A stretch of 64,000 bases of DNA, from assembly GCF_017104715.1 (NCBI RefSeq), contig NZ_JAAGPI010000006.1:310001-374000 (forward strand), in the 5' to 3' direction. The translations under genes were made by a program, and so were the position numbers. Shown one piece after another: positions 45,437-55,056 of the stretch. Numbering within the stretch: position 1 is the stretch's first letter; the number at the start of each line of letters is the position of its first letter. The DNA comes from Burkholderia sp. Ac-20365 (GTDB lineage Bacteria; Pseudomonadota; Gammaproteobacteria; Burkholderiales; Burkholderiaceae). Below the pieces are notes generated by a model. It saw nothing but the letters and a program-made list of their open reading frames with translations, was not told the origin of the DNA and searched no databases.

Positions 45437-48400
45437 ATGGATGAGACTATTGTTGAGCCGGCTGAAATGCCGGAGGAGCCACGTTGCGTGCAGATTAAAG
45501 CGACGCTCGCCGGCAAAATAAATCTGGCCGATTTCCAGAATGCCATCCCGGTTGTCCACGAACTCTCGCTTGCCAACGAGACGACCGATGACGTTAAGGA
45601 GTTGAAGCTTACCGTATCCTCCGAGCCGTCATTTTTCAAGCCGAAGACATGGCACCTCGACCACATCGCGACCGGAAAAGATGTGCGCATCAGCGACCTC
45701 GACCTGTCGCTGGACGGAGCGCTTCTCGGCCGGCTGACCGAGTCGGAAAAGGCACTCATCACTTTCAAGCTGACGGCGGAGTCGGAAAATCCCGTTGAGC
45801 TTGCTTCATTTGAGACAACAGTCGAATTATTGCCACGTAACCAGTGGGGCGGCCTATCGGCTCTTCCCGATATGGTCGCGGCATTCGTTCAGCCGAACGA
45901 GCAGGCGGTAGAGCGGGTCTTGAAGAAGGCTGCGGACGTCCTTCACAAAGCAGGCAAGTCAGGGGCTATCAACGGGTATCAGGAAGGTGCAAAGCGAGCT
46001 TGGGAATTGGCATCCGCCATCTGGAATGCCATCGGCTCAATGGGCATTGACTACGCGGTGCCGCCGGCAAGCTTCGAGCAGTCCGGGCAGAAGGTGCGTA
46101 GCCCCAGCCAGATAGCCGACTCGGGCCTTGGGACCTGTCTTGACCTCGCTTTGTTTGTGTGTGCCGCGCTCGAACAGGCCGGTCTCAACGCCGTGCTCAT
46201 TTTCACGGATGGACACGCATTCCCGGGCGTCTGGCTGAAACCGGAAGAATTCTCGACGTCCGTTATCGATGATGTTACGGCGCTCCGGAAACGCGTGAAA
46301 TTGAAGGAGATGGTGCTGTTTGAGTCGACGATGCTCACGCATCGCCCTCATCCGGCATTCAGCTTTGCTATTGCGAACGGCGAGGAGCAGATTTCCGAAG
46401 AGGCAGAGCGGAAATTCCATTTGGCTATCGACATCCGCCGCGCGCGAATGCAGCGTATCAGGCCGCTTGCCAGCGAGCAGCCGATTGAGCGTGGCACTGT
46501 CGGGACGGAGGAGGTCAATCTCGAGAGAGGGTTCGAGGTTGCTCCGGACCTGCCAGAGGAGCTGGAAAACTCCTCGGAAGACAAGGCTGTCGAACGCCCG
46601 GAGGACCGGCTGACTCGTTGGCAACGGAAGCTACTTGACCTGTCACTCCGCAATAATCTGCTCAGTTTCAAGGCTGGCAAGAAATCGCTGAAGCTAGAAG
46701 CGCCTGACCCCGGCCAGCTGGAAGATATTCTGGCGGAGGGGCACGCCATCAAGCTGCTCACGCGTCCCGATTTGATGGACGGCAACGACCCACGTAGCCA
46801 GGCAATCCATGAAGCTCGGGAGCGCGAAAACATTCGTCGTTCCCATGCGATTGACGCATTGAAGCGAAGAGAGGTTTTCGTAGGGCTCTCGCAAGACGAG
46901 ATGGATACTCGTCTGGTCGAACTCTTTCGGACCTCACGCACAAACTTGCAGGAAGGTGGTTCCAACACCTTGTATTTGGCGCTGGGCTTTCTTTCCTGGA
47001 CACGTGAAGCGAAGGACGACAAGAAGTATCGCGCGCCACTCATTCTTGTTCCTGTGTCGCTTGAGCGGCGAAGCGCGCGCTCGGGGTTCAGCCTGACTTT
47101 GCACGATGACGAACCACGTTTCAATCCGACGCTGATTGAAATGCTTCGCCAGGATTTCGAACTGGAGCTGGGCATCCAGGACACCGAGCTGCCGAAGGAT
47201 GATTCGGGGTTGGATGTCGCGGGAATCTGGAAAACCGTATCGAGCGCAGTCAAGGACATCAAGGGTTGGGAGGTAGTCGAAGAAGTCGTTCTCGCTACAT
47301 TCTCTTTCGCAAAGTATTTGATGTGGAAGGACTTGACCGAGCGAACCGAGCAGCTCAAACAGAACGCGGTCGTAAAGCATCTGATTGAAACGCCGCGCGA
47401 TTCCTATGAGAGCGCGATTGAGTTTCCTGACGCCAGAAGGCTCGACGCAGAACTGCCGGTGAAGAACACATTCTGCCCACTACCGGCCGATTCGTCGCAG
47501 CTTTCCGCGGTCGTGGCGGGAAGCAAAGGAAAAGACTTCGTCCTGATTGGACCTCCAGGAACTGGGAAGAGCCAGACCATCTCGAATCTGATTGCCCAGT
47601 GTCTGGCGGAAAGAAAGCGTGTGCTGTTTGTTTCAGAGAAGATGGCAGCGCTCGATGTCGTATACCGGCGCCTCGCCGATGTTGGTCTTGGCAATTTCTG
47701 TCTCGAATTGCATTCCAGCAAAGCACGTAAGACGGAAGTGCTCGAGCAGCTTCGTACTTCGTGGGATTCCGCTGCGGCCATGGCGCCAGATGAATGGCAC
47801 GCGGAGGCCGCTCGACTGGAGCGATTGCGCGACCAGTTGAATGGGTATGTTGAACGTCTGCATCTGAGATACCCGAACGGACTCAGCGTGTATGAGGCCA
47901 TCGGTCGCATTGTCGCCGGGCATGACTTGCCCGTCTTGCAGCTGTCATGGCCTTCCGCTCGGGTTCACGACTCAGTTGCTATGCGAACGCTGCGTGAGAC
48001 GGCCGAGCTGCTTGATGTTCACGCGAAAGTGATGGGAGAGGGGCAGCTGACGTCCAGCCCGCTTGCTCACGTGGTTCAGACCGAATGGTCGCCGCTATGG
48101 CAAGCCTCGTTGCTCGATTCGGCCCGTGCCATTGGCCCCGTGGTTGCCCGTCTTGAAGCTGCAACTGCACAACTGAGTACCACCGTGGGGTTGCCGCCGC
48201 CTGTTCTCGATGCGCGCGTGAGGGAAGGCCTACGTCTTCTGGCTGCGACTTTGCCTTCTGCCTCTGGGCACGATTGGCAGTTTGTCCTGCGTCCGGATGC
48301 AAAAACCATCGCAGATAATCTGCGCGTCGCGAAACCATTGGTCGAACGACACCGCGAGCTGCACGCTTCGCTTTCAGCGCCGCAGGGCAACCAAGTCTTG

Positions 48401-51400
48401 GAGGATGTACGGCAAGGTATCGTCCAGCTCACTCGCTACCACGAACTTCATTCGCAGCTTTCCCAGCCGTGGAACGAATCACTAAGGTCACGGCTTTCGG
48501 CCGGCATTGAGCTCCTGCGAAAGCGCCAAGACATAGTTGACCAGCTGTCGCTCAAATACAAAGACACTATTTCAACGGCAACGGTTCAGCAACTCCAGTT
48601 CGATTGGCGGGAACTGCAGGATTCGTCCTGGCCGATGAGCATGATGCGGCGCCGCTCGCTTTCGAAGAAACTGGTGGAGTTGTCGGCTGGCGGAGGCGAG
48701 CCGGACATTGGCGGTGACATCGAACGTCTTAGACAGATTGATTCACTTCAGGAAGAGATAAAAGCGCTCGACGACCTGTCGTTGCCCACATCGAATGCAT
48801 GGCTGGGGCTGAAGACCGAACTTGATGTCGCACGGGCTTCCCTTGGCTTCCAGACCGCCCTAGACCAGGCTCGGGTACGGGCTATTTGGGAAGATGTTGG
48901 GCTTGACCCGGTTAGCCGGGGTCAGTGTGGCGAGACGGCGCGTGAAGACCTCGCTCGCATCAGAGAACTTCGCCAAATTGACCAGGTTATCAATCGCCTT
49001 TCCGGACTCGAAGAAGAGACAGACGGCGTATGGGTTGGATATAAAACGGATTTGGCTGTCGCGAAGACGTACGTCGTTTTTCAGAGTGCGCTGGCAGCAG
49101 CAGTGGCCAGTAGTTATTGGCAGGACGAGGGCTTTAGCGTTATCGAACGCGGTAGCGCGGGTGCCGTCGCGTCGGCGGACCTCAAGAAGATGCGCGAGCT
49201 GGTTGCGCTCGGTGTTCGTCTCAAGGAGTTTGACGACCTTCCGGCGAAGACCGGCGGACTCTGGAACGCTTTGCCGACAAAACTAGAGGCAATTGAACCA
49301 GCGCTTGATTTCTTCGAATCGCTGTCGGGCGCGCTCGCATTGATGGCAAATTCGCCTGAGGCGCTGGCAGCGGTAAAGAGCCCGATTGCTTTGCTATTGG
49401 GTGATAGCAATGTTCTGCTTGAGCCAACAGGTGCGATTGCGGGTGCTGGGCGTATGTATGCCGAGGCGCTACAGGCGTTTAATCAGGCAGTTACACATTT
49501 TACGGTCGCGAGCGGCTTGCCGAGCTCTGATGTCGCGACTCTGGGTGCACTTCTTCCTGCGGCACTGGCCGCACGCGCAAGCGACGTCCTAGCTAGCTCG
49601 AACCGGTTGAATGCATGGTGTGCGTGGCGCAAGACCCGCGCGGCGGCTCTTGCGTTGCGGCTTGCTCCCGTTGTCGCCGGCGTTGAACAGGGCGCAATCC
49701 AGCTCGGACGCGTAAAAGAAGCGTTCGAAACCGACTACTGTCGATGGTGGTTGAATGCAGTTGTCGATGTAGACGAGGTGTTGCGCACCTTTGTATCCGC
49801 AGAGCATGAAAAACGCATTCGGGATTTCCGGGAGCTTGACGAACGGTTCATCGGCCTGACGCAATCTTGGGTACGTGCACAGCTTTCGGCCGGGCATCCC
49901 TCGCCGGACCGTGTATCACGAGGCTCTGAATGGGGCCTGCTGCGATACGAAATGCAAAAGAAGACTCGCCATCTGCCTCTTCGCGAGTTGATGTCTCAAG
50001 CTTCGGGCGCCGTGATGCGCCTGACGCCATGCCTTCTGATGAGCCCGCTATCGATTGCGCAATATCTGCCGGCTGAGACGGCGAACTTTGATGTCGTCAT
50101 CTTCGACGAGGCATCACAGATTCCAGTGTGGGACGCCATTGGAGCAATGGCGCGTGCGAAACAGGTCATCATGGTAGGTGACCCGAAACAGTTGCCACCG
50201 ACAAGTTTCTTCGACCGCGCGGAATCGGACATTGATGACACTGATGTCGAAACTGAGCTCGAGAGCATCCTTGAGGAGTGTATCGGTGCCAACCTGCCGA
50301 CGATGAAGCTGTCGTGGCACTATCGTAGCCGCCATGAAAGTCTGATTGCATTCTCGAATCATCGTTACTACGACGGGGACCTGGTGACGTTCCCAAGTCC
50401 GGTCACAAACGACCGTGCTGTCAGCTTTAATCATGTTGCGAATGGCCAATACGAGCGTGGCGGGGCGCGAACAAACAAGCCAGAAGCGAAAGCGCTGGTA
50501 GCCGACCTGGTCGGCAAAATGAAAGCGCCCGGCTTTCGTGACAGTGAGTTGACCATCGGCGTGGTGACGTTCAACTCTGAACAGCAGTCTCTCATCGAAG
50601 ACTTGCTCGACGAAGAACGTCGTAAAGACCCATCCATTGAGCACTTCTTCCTGGAAACGCAGCTTGAGCCCGTGTTTGTAAAGAACCTGGAGAGCGTGCA
50701 GGGTGATGAGCGGGACATCATGTATTTTTCAACCACCTATGGCCCGGGGGTTGACGGCACTATGCCAATGAATTTCGGCCCGATGAACCAACAGGGTGGG
50801 GAGCGTCGGCTGAATGTTGCGATTACCCGTGCGAGGCAGGAGCTTCGAGTCTTCGGCAGCTTCCGTCCAGAGCAGATGGACTTGGCGAGAACTCAGGCGC
50901 TTGGAGTGCGTGACCTGAAGCACTTCCTAGAGTTTGCGGACCGCGGTGCGCGCGCGCTCGGCGAGGCGGTTACAGGTAGCGTCGGAGACTTCGACAGCCC
51001 ATTTGAAAAAGCTGTATCGAACGCGCTCACCGAGAGAGGCTGGACTTTGCATCCGCAGGTCGGTGTGTCGGCTTTCCGCATTGACCTCGGTGTAGTCGAC
51101 CCGGACGCGCCTGGACGTTACCTAGCCGGTGTTGAATGTGATGGTGCGACCTATCATCGTTCTGCAACAGCCCGCGACCGCGACAAGTTGCGTGAACAAG
51201 TTCTGCGTGGCCTCGGTTGGGACATCCTGCGCATCTGGTCGACCGATTGGTGGATTGACATGCATGGGACCGTCGAGAAGGTTCATCGTCAGCTCGAGGA
51301 GTTGCTCGCCGAACAGCGGGCAAAGCGAGCGCAGACCGAGCTGGACGCGACAGTCCTCGCGGAGCAGGTTATCGCAGACGTAATGGCAATGCCGGATGAG

Positions 51401-52048
51401 CAGATGGACCTGTCGGCAGATACGACAACCGACGTGTCGAGCGAGGTGAAATTGGTGACGGACGCTGCCATGTTGCCCGTTACCTACGCTCGGAATGCCC
51501 CCGCTGCTCATTCAAGCGACCAGGTCGAGGGACGTTTTGCGGAGGTCGATTTAACCCTTGAGGGATACGCGGTCGATGCCAACTCATTTTTCGACGTCGT
51601 CTATAACCCAACGCTACTTCGGTTGATTGAACACGTCGTGCGTGTGGAAGGACCGGTTCGGGACGAAGTGCTGGCGCGTCGTATTGCGCGGGCGCATGGC
51701 TGGGTTCGGACAGGCGCAAAAATCCAGGACCGAGTCGTCCGGTTGGCGTCGCAACACTTCCGCAGCGACCCAGAGGATGTGGGGACGTTTTTCCGAGCTA
51801 AAGGTGAATCGGCTGATGTGCAGATTCAATTCCGGCGGCCCATTGATGGCACCGCACGGTCAGTCGATGAAATTTCTCTTGCCGAACTCCGAGCACTCGC
51901 GTTCGACATGATGCAGGCAGGACATGACGAAGAGTCGGGCGTGCCGGCGATGGCCCGAGAAGTGGGTCTTCGCAAGCTTAACGCAGGCAGCAGAATGCGT
52001 CTGGAAATAGCTTGGTCAAGTGCGACGAAGGCCACTTCCGGAGGTTGA
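45437..52048 (+). CDS. Giant transglutaminase-like/DUF4011/SF1 helicase/nuclease protein
   Basis: This protein has 2203 residues from the ATG at 45437. The order read from the sequence is as follows. An N-terminal beta domain comes first. A transglutaminase-like fold follows near residue 233 (LGTCLDLALFVCAALEQAGL, GHAFPGVW). A DUF4011-type segment starts near residue 390 (RWQRKLLDLSLRNNLLSFKA). The SF1 helicase has Walker A GPPGTGKSQT (about residue 704), a long helical insertion, Walker B DVVIFDEAS (about 1553), GDPKQLPPT, SWHYRSRHESL and RRLNVAITRARQEL (about 1787). A Vsr/DUF559-like nuclease follows (YLAGVECDGATYHRSATARD, RIW). A DUF3320-like domain ends it. Such multidomain helicase-nucleases occur in defence islands; target unknown. 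Confidence 0.88.
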   Translation: MDETIVEPAEMPEEPRCVQIKATLAGKINLADFQNAIPVVHELSLANETTDDVKELKLTVSSEPSFFKPKTWHLDHIATGKDVRISDLDLSLDGALLGRLTESEKALITFKLTAESENPVELASFETTVELLPRNQWGGLSALPDMVAAFVQPNEQAVERVLKKAADVLHKAGKSGAINGYQEGAKRAWELASAIWNAIGSMGIDYAVPPASFEQSGQKVRSPSQIADSGLGTCLDLALFVCAALEQAGLNAVLIFTDGHAFPGVWLKPEEFSTSVIDDVTALRKRVKLKEMVLFESTMLTHRPHPAFSFAIANGEEQISEEAERKFHLAIDIRRARMQRIRPLASEQPIERGTVGTEEVNLERGFEVAPDLPEELENSSEDKAVERPEDRLTRWQRKLLDLSLRNNLLSFKAGKKSLKLEAPDPGQLEDILAEGHAIKLLTRPDLMDGNDPRSQAIHEARERENIRRSHAIDALKRREVFVGLSQDEMDTRLVELFRTSRTNLQEGGSNTLYLALGFLSWTREAKDDKKYRAPLILVPVSLERRSARSGFSLTLHDDEPRFNPTLIEMLRQDFELELGIQDTELPKDDSGLDVAGIWKTVSSAVKDIKGWEVVEEVVLATFSFAKYLMWKDLTERTEQLKQNAVVKHLIETPRDSYESAIEFPDARRLDAELPVKNTFCPLPADSSQLSAVVAGSKGKDFVLIGPPGTGKSQTISNLIAQCLAERKRVLFVSEKMAALDVVYRRLADVGLGNFCLELHSSKARKTEVLEQLRTSWDSAAAMAPDEWHAEAARLERLRDQLNGYVERLHLRYPNGLSVYEAIGRIVAGHDLPVLQLSWPSARVHDSVAMRTLRETAELLDVHAKVMGEGQLTSSPLAHVVQTEWSPLWQASLLDSARAIGPVVARLEAATAQLSTTVGLPPPVLDARVREGLRLLAATLPSASGHDWQFVLRPDAKTIADNLRVAKPLVERHRELHASLSAPQGNQVLEDVRQGIVQLTRYHELHSQLSQPWNESLRSRLSAGIELLRKRQDIVDQLSLKYKDTISTATVQQLQFDWRELQDSSWPMSMMRRRSLSKKLVELSAGGGEPDIGGDIERLRQIDSLQEEIKALDDLSLPTSNAWLGLKTELDVARASLGFQTALDQARVRAIWEDVGLDPVSRGQCGETAREDLARIRELRQIDQVINRLSGLEEETDGVWVGYKTDLAVAKTYVVFQSALAAAVASSYWQDEGFSVIERGSAGAVASADLKKMRELVALGVRLKEFDDLPAKTGGLWNALPTKLEAIEPALDFFESLSGALALMANSPEALAAVKSPIALLLGDSNVLLEPTGAIAGAGRMYAEALQAFNQAVTHFTVASGLPSSDVATLGALLPAALAARASDVLASSNRLNAWCAWRKTRAAALALRLAPVVAGVEQGAIQLGRVKEAFETDYCRWWLNAVVDVDEVLRTFVSAEHEKRIRDFRELDERFIGLTQSWVRAQLSAGHPSPDRVSRGSEWGLLRYEMQKKTRHLPLRELMSQASGAVMRLTPCLLMSPLSIAQYLPAETANFDVVIFDEASQIPVWDAIGAMARAKQVIMVGDPKQLPPTSFFDRAESDIDDTDVETELESILEECIGANLPTMKLSWHYRSRHESLIAFSNHRYYDGDLVTFPSPVTNDRAVSFNHVANGQYERGGARTNKPEAKALVADLVGKMKAPGFRDSELTIGVVTFNSEQQSLIEDLLDEERRKDPSIEHFFLETQLEPVFVKNLESVQGDERDIMYFSTTYGPGVDGTMPMNFGPMNQQGGERRLNVAITRARQELRVFGSFRPEQMDLARTQALGVRDLKHFLEFADRGARALGEAVTGSVGDFDSPFEKAVSNALTERGWTLHPQVGVSAFRIDLGVVDPDAPGRYLAGVECDGATYHRSATARDRDKLREQVLRGLGWDILRIWSTDWWIDMHGTVEKVHRQLEELLAEQRAKRAQTELDATVLAEQVIADVMAMPDEQMDLSADTTTDVSSEVKLVTDAAMLPVTYARNAPAAHSSDQVEGRFAEVDLTLEGYAVDANSFFDVVYNPTLLRLIEHVVRVEGPVRDEVLARRIARAHGWVRTGAKIQDRVVRLASQHFRSDPEDVGTFFRAKGESADVQIQFRRPIDGTARSVDEISLAELRALAFDMMQAGHDEESGVPAMAREVGLRKLNAGSRMRLEIAWSSATKATSGG

Positions 52049-52172
52049 CTCTCAAGACTAAAACAATACGACGGTCGGCATGACAGGTGTCCGACCGTCT
52101 GCACAACTGGCAGAAAATTTCCTTTCCGTACGGGCGACTTTCGTTCGCTCACAAGGCATTCCGGGGGACAAC

Positions 52173-53897
52173 ATGGGTTGGGGTTTTAGGAAAAGCATAA
52201 AAATCGCACCCGGTATCCGCATCAATCTCAGCAAGAGCGGAATCAGCACATCCATTGGTGGAAAGGGCTTCACGTACAACACCCGTGGCCGCATCACCAC
52301 AAGTATTCCGGGAACCGGAATCAGATATACGACAAGTTTGAAGGGCAGGAAATCGGGCCGTCGGAACAGTCACGGCACATCTGCGAGCACCGGGTCTGAA
52401 TATATGAATACCGACAACTTATCAAAGAGAGAGCAGGCAACGCAGGACTTCGTCTACAAGGTGCAGTCACGCACAACGAATGCGCTACGACAGTATTTCA
52501 TCTCCCATGGTGTTTATGTCGAAGATGATGACATCGGTGAAGCGGTCAAGCTCGAGGCGTTTCAACCGTTTCTCAATACGCTCGCTCACGATTTGGCGCT
52601 CACAACGAAAGCTATCAAGTTAGCCGTAGACATCGGCACGGTCTCCCTCGCAGAAAAAGAAAAGGCGATGCTGGCGGTCTACGAGATGGAGCACAAATGT
52701 GCCGCGGCGCAAGGACCTCGCGGTGAACTGCAGACAGCCGCGAGCGCTTTGATGGCTAGAGTGCAGGCATGGCCGAGGGCTCCTGGATTCGTTGGTCCTC
52801 TCTTTGCTGCGCTGTTGGGTTGTTTTCTCATGGCCGTGCTTAGCGTTCCCGTGGGGCTTGCTTTGACTGGATTCGCGCTTGCCTACGGTGGATACAAGAC
52901 CCTCAGTTTCATGCGCAAGAAGTCCGTTTCCTCCCAAGCCGTCAAGGAGGCGAACGAGTGGTTTCAGTCCAAACTAGCTGTGGAGGTTACGCCGCGCCCA
53001 ACCATCCGTTCGAGTAATGACTATGTTGCCCTCAAGGCAGCGGCATCCGCAACAGTCACTGCGATGGCGGTCATCTACACCGTCATCGGCTATCCTCATC
53101 ACTTACCGTCGAATGGCAATGGCGAACAGCCAACGCTTCAATCCGCCACAAGCGCAGTCGGTTCGAATGGCGTCGTGCCGGCCGCAGCTACTGCCACGAC
53201 ATTGAATACAGCTCATCCGGTTCCGGACTTTAGCTGGCTTGTGGGTAAGTACCCATCTGATGTCGTGAATGACAAACGATTCCGTTCTGCTTTCAACGGC
53301 GTCTCGCGAGCGGACTGGAAAAAAATCTCGGAGCGCCTTGCTGTGGTCAACTCTTCCGGGATTCAGATGCAAGACGGGTATCTGGTCGCGCAAGGGTGCA
53401 AAGAACATGAGTGCAGTACGGAGCAAGCCGCGTTTGCTGTCGATGCAACATCAGGCAAAGGCGTGATGCTCGTCAAGCAAACCTCAAACTCTTCGGGTAA
53501 CGCCTCGATAAAGATATTCCAGTGGCCTGACTTGCGCGTCGGCGTCACTCCACTATCAAGCTGGGCGCAGGAGGCTGCAGGTACAGACGCCGCGCCTTCG
53601 GCTCAAACGACTTCATTTCAGCAGACCAGCTTTGATTGTTCGAAGGCTCATTCTGACGCGGAGCACATCATATGTAGCGACGCTGAGCTGGCCTCAGATG
53701 ACGTTCAGTTGGCCGCAATCTACGCGAAGGCCAAGGCAGTTGCAGACGACCCCATAGCATTCAAAGAGCGGACTCGGGCTCAATGGAATTACCGCGAGCA
53801 GCAATGCCATGAGCGCGAATGCCTTATTCGGTGGTATGCCGACCAGAATGTTGCGCTGGCAGAGATAGCCGCGACCGGTAAGGTTGCTCAACAGTAA
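52173..53897 (+). CDS. DUF4236/LprI-domain membrane protein
   Basis: This protein has 574 residues from MGWGFRKSIKIAPGIRINLS. Residues 1-54 are a DUF4236 motif (ISTSIGGKGFTYNTRGRITT, GTGIRYTTS). A helical region follows, then membrane helices near residues 205-246 and 294-310. Residues 486-572 resemble the LprI/DUF1311 lysozyme-inhibitor-type domain (FDCSKAHSDAEHIICSDAEL, YREQQCHERECLIRW), with paired Cys suggesting an oxidising compartment. It begins 125 bases after the helicase gene on the same strand. Function is unknown; the combination points to an envelope role. Confidence 0.8.
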   Translation: MGWGFRKSIKIAPGIRINLSKSGISTSIGGKGFTYNTRGRITTSIPGTGIRYTTSLKGRKSGRRNSHGTSASTGSEYMNTDNLSKREQATQDFVYKVQSRTTNALRQYFISHGVYVEDDDIGEAVKLEAFQPFLNTLAHDLALTTKAIKLAVDIGTVSLAEKEKAMLAVYEMEHKCAAAQGPRGELQTAASALMARVQAWPRAPGFVGPLFAALLGCFLMAVLSVPVGLALTGFALAYGGYKTLSFMRKKSVSSQAVKEANEWFQSKLAVEVTPRPTIRSSNDYVALKAAASATVTAMAVIYTVIGYPHHLPSNGNGEQPTLQSATSAVGSNGVVPAAATATTLNTAHPVPDFSWLVGKYPSDVVNDKRFRSAFNGVSRADWKKISERLAVVNSSGIQMQDGYLVAQGCKEHECSTEQAAFAVDATSGKGVMLVKQTSNSSGNASIKIFQWPDLRVGVTPLSSWAQEAAGTDAAPSAQTTSFQQTSFDCSKAHSDAEHIICSDAELASDDVQLAAIYAKAKAVADDPIAFKERTRAQWNYREQQCHERECLIRWYADQNVALAEIAATGKVAQQ

Positions 53898-54172
53898 AGG
53901 AACTCGACAAAGTCAGAAAGTATCGCCAAAGGAGTATTCATAGGCATGCGTCGATTGCTAGGGGCTGTTCTGGGCGAGAACGAGCACGCTCTAGCGGTCG
54001 ATTGTGGAAAGCCGATGCTTCGTCGGTCCGTTTTGAAAGAGTAGGTCGTCTCATCGTGTTGACAGTCTCAAAAGCGTTTTGTGTCGCCTGCAGTTGCCTC
54101 ACTACCTGAGCATTTGCGGGGGAAATGAGGTCGTCCTGCAGTTCCCATGTCAGAATCAACTGGAGAGCAAAC

Positions 54173-54376
54173 ATGAAGCAGCCCGGACTTGATGGTCGCC
54201 ATCGCGACAAGGACGGAAAAATAGACCAGAAGCACGGCAATACGATGAACAAGAATCTGCCGAAACCCATCGAGGGCTTCGGGCCAAATACGACTCTGAA
54301 GACCATGCGCGATAAAACTGGTGCTGTCAGCGAGAAAGACATTCGAGCTGCGGTAGCGAAGAAGCGAGGGCGATAA
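54173..54376 (+). CDS. Small basic hypothetical protein (67 residues)
   Basis: This protein starts MKQPGLDGRHRDKDGKIDQK behind GGAGAG and ends in RAAVAKKRGR. It is highly charged and hydrophilic with no hydrophobic core, likely disordered or DNA/RNA-binding. The clear ribosome binding site and coherent composition support a real gene. It is the last gene of the plus-strand run from the SRAP protein onward. Confidence 0.6.
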   Translation: MKQPGLDGRHRDKDGKIDQKHGNTMNKNLPKPIEGFGPNTTLKTMRDKTGAVSEKDIRAAVAKKRGR

Positions 54377-55056
54377 TTTTTTGCCGATTCTGTTCGACCG
54401 CTTTCTAGGGCAAATGCGGCAGGCATTCGGCCGACGTGTCCTAGATAACATTGAACGGCACTATCTTGGCGTCCGTCCTAGCGGTCGACCGGATGTTGCC
54501 CTCACGGTCTCGGATTGCCAAGAGTCGTCCCGCGCGAAGTCACGCGCATGGACCTAATTGGCTCGTTCACGACCCGCGCCTTGAGCACGCTGCGCGTGCA
54601 AGGCTCGTGGGTGCCATTTTCATCGTCGTTGGTACCGAGACCTCTCCGGCCGGGCTATTTGTCGGCGTTTACGTCGGTAGGTGATGCATAGAGCCACTAT
54701 GGTTCAAACCTAAGTTAAGCTGGGAGTACGCAATGACCACAATCGCAATATCTGCGACATAAGCTCGCGAGTTCCGTGCCCTTTTTGTAACCTGGCGTCG
54801 CGAGCAGGGCGTGCATATCTTCGTGGAACCGCCGGAGAGTAAGGTACGAACGGTGCAGTCAACTTCGCTCAAGTGCCAGTTGAATTTCTGCCGGTGCTCG
54901 ATGCGGCCGGCATTCAATACACAAACCTCTTGTCCTGACGAGGATGGATATTGATACGGAATCACAAGGGCAGCGTCAGCGCTGGTGGGTGAGATTTGTC
55001 TCCCCCAGCGCAGCCATCGCGCTCGTTTAGCAGATGAAGCCTCGTTGCGTTGAACG
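54377..55056. other. 680-bp region beyond the integrase gene, no recognised gene
   Basis: This lies between the small basic gene and the 3' end of the minus-strand recombinase. Frames are short and not family-like. An attachment site of the recombinase could lie here, but no repeat pair or tRNA gene was recognised. Confidence 0.4.
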
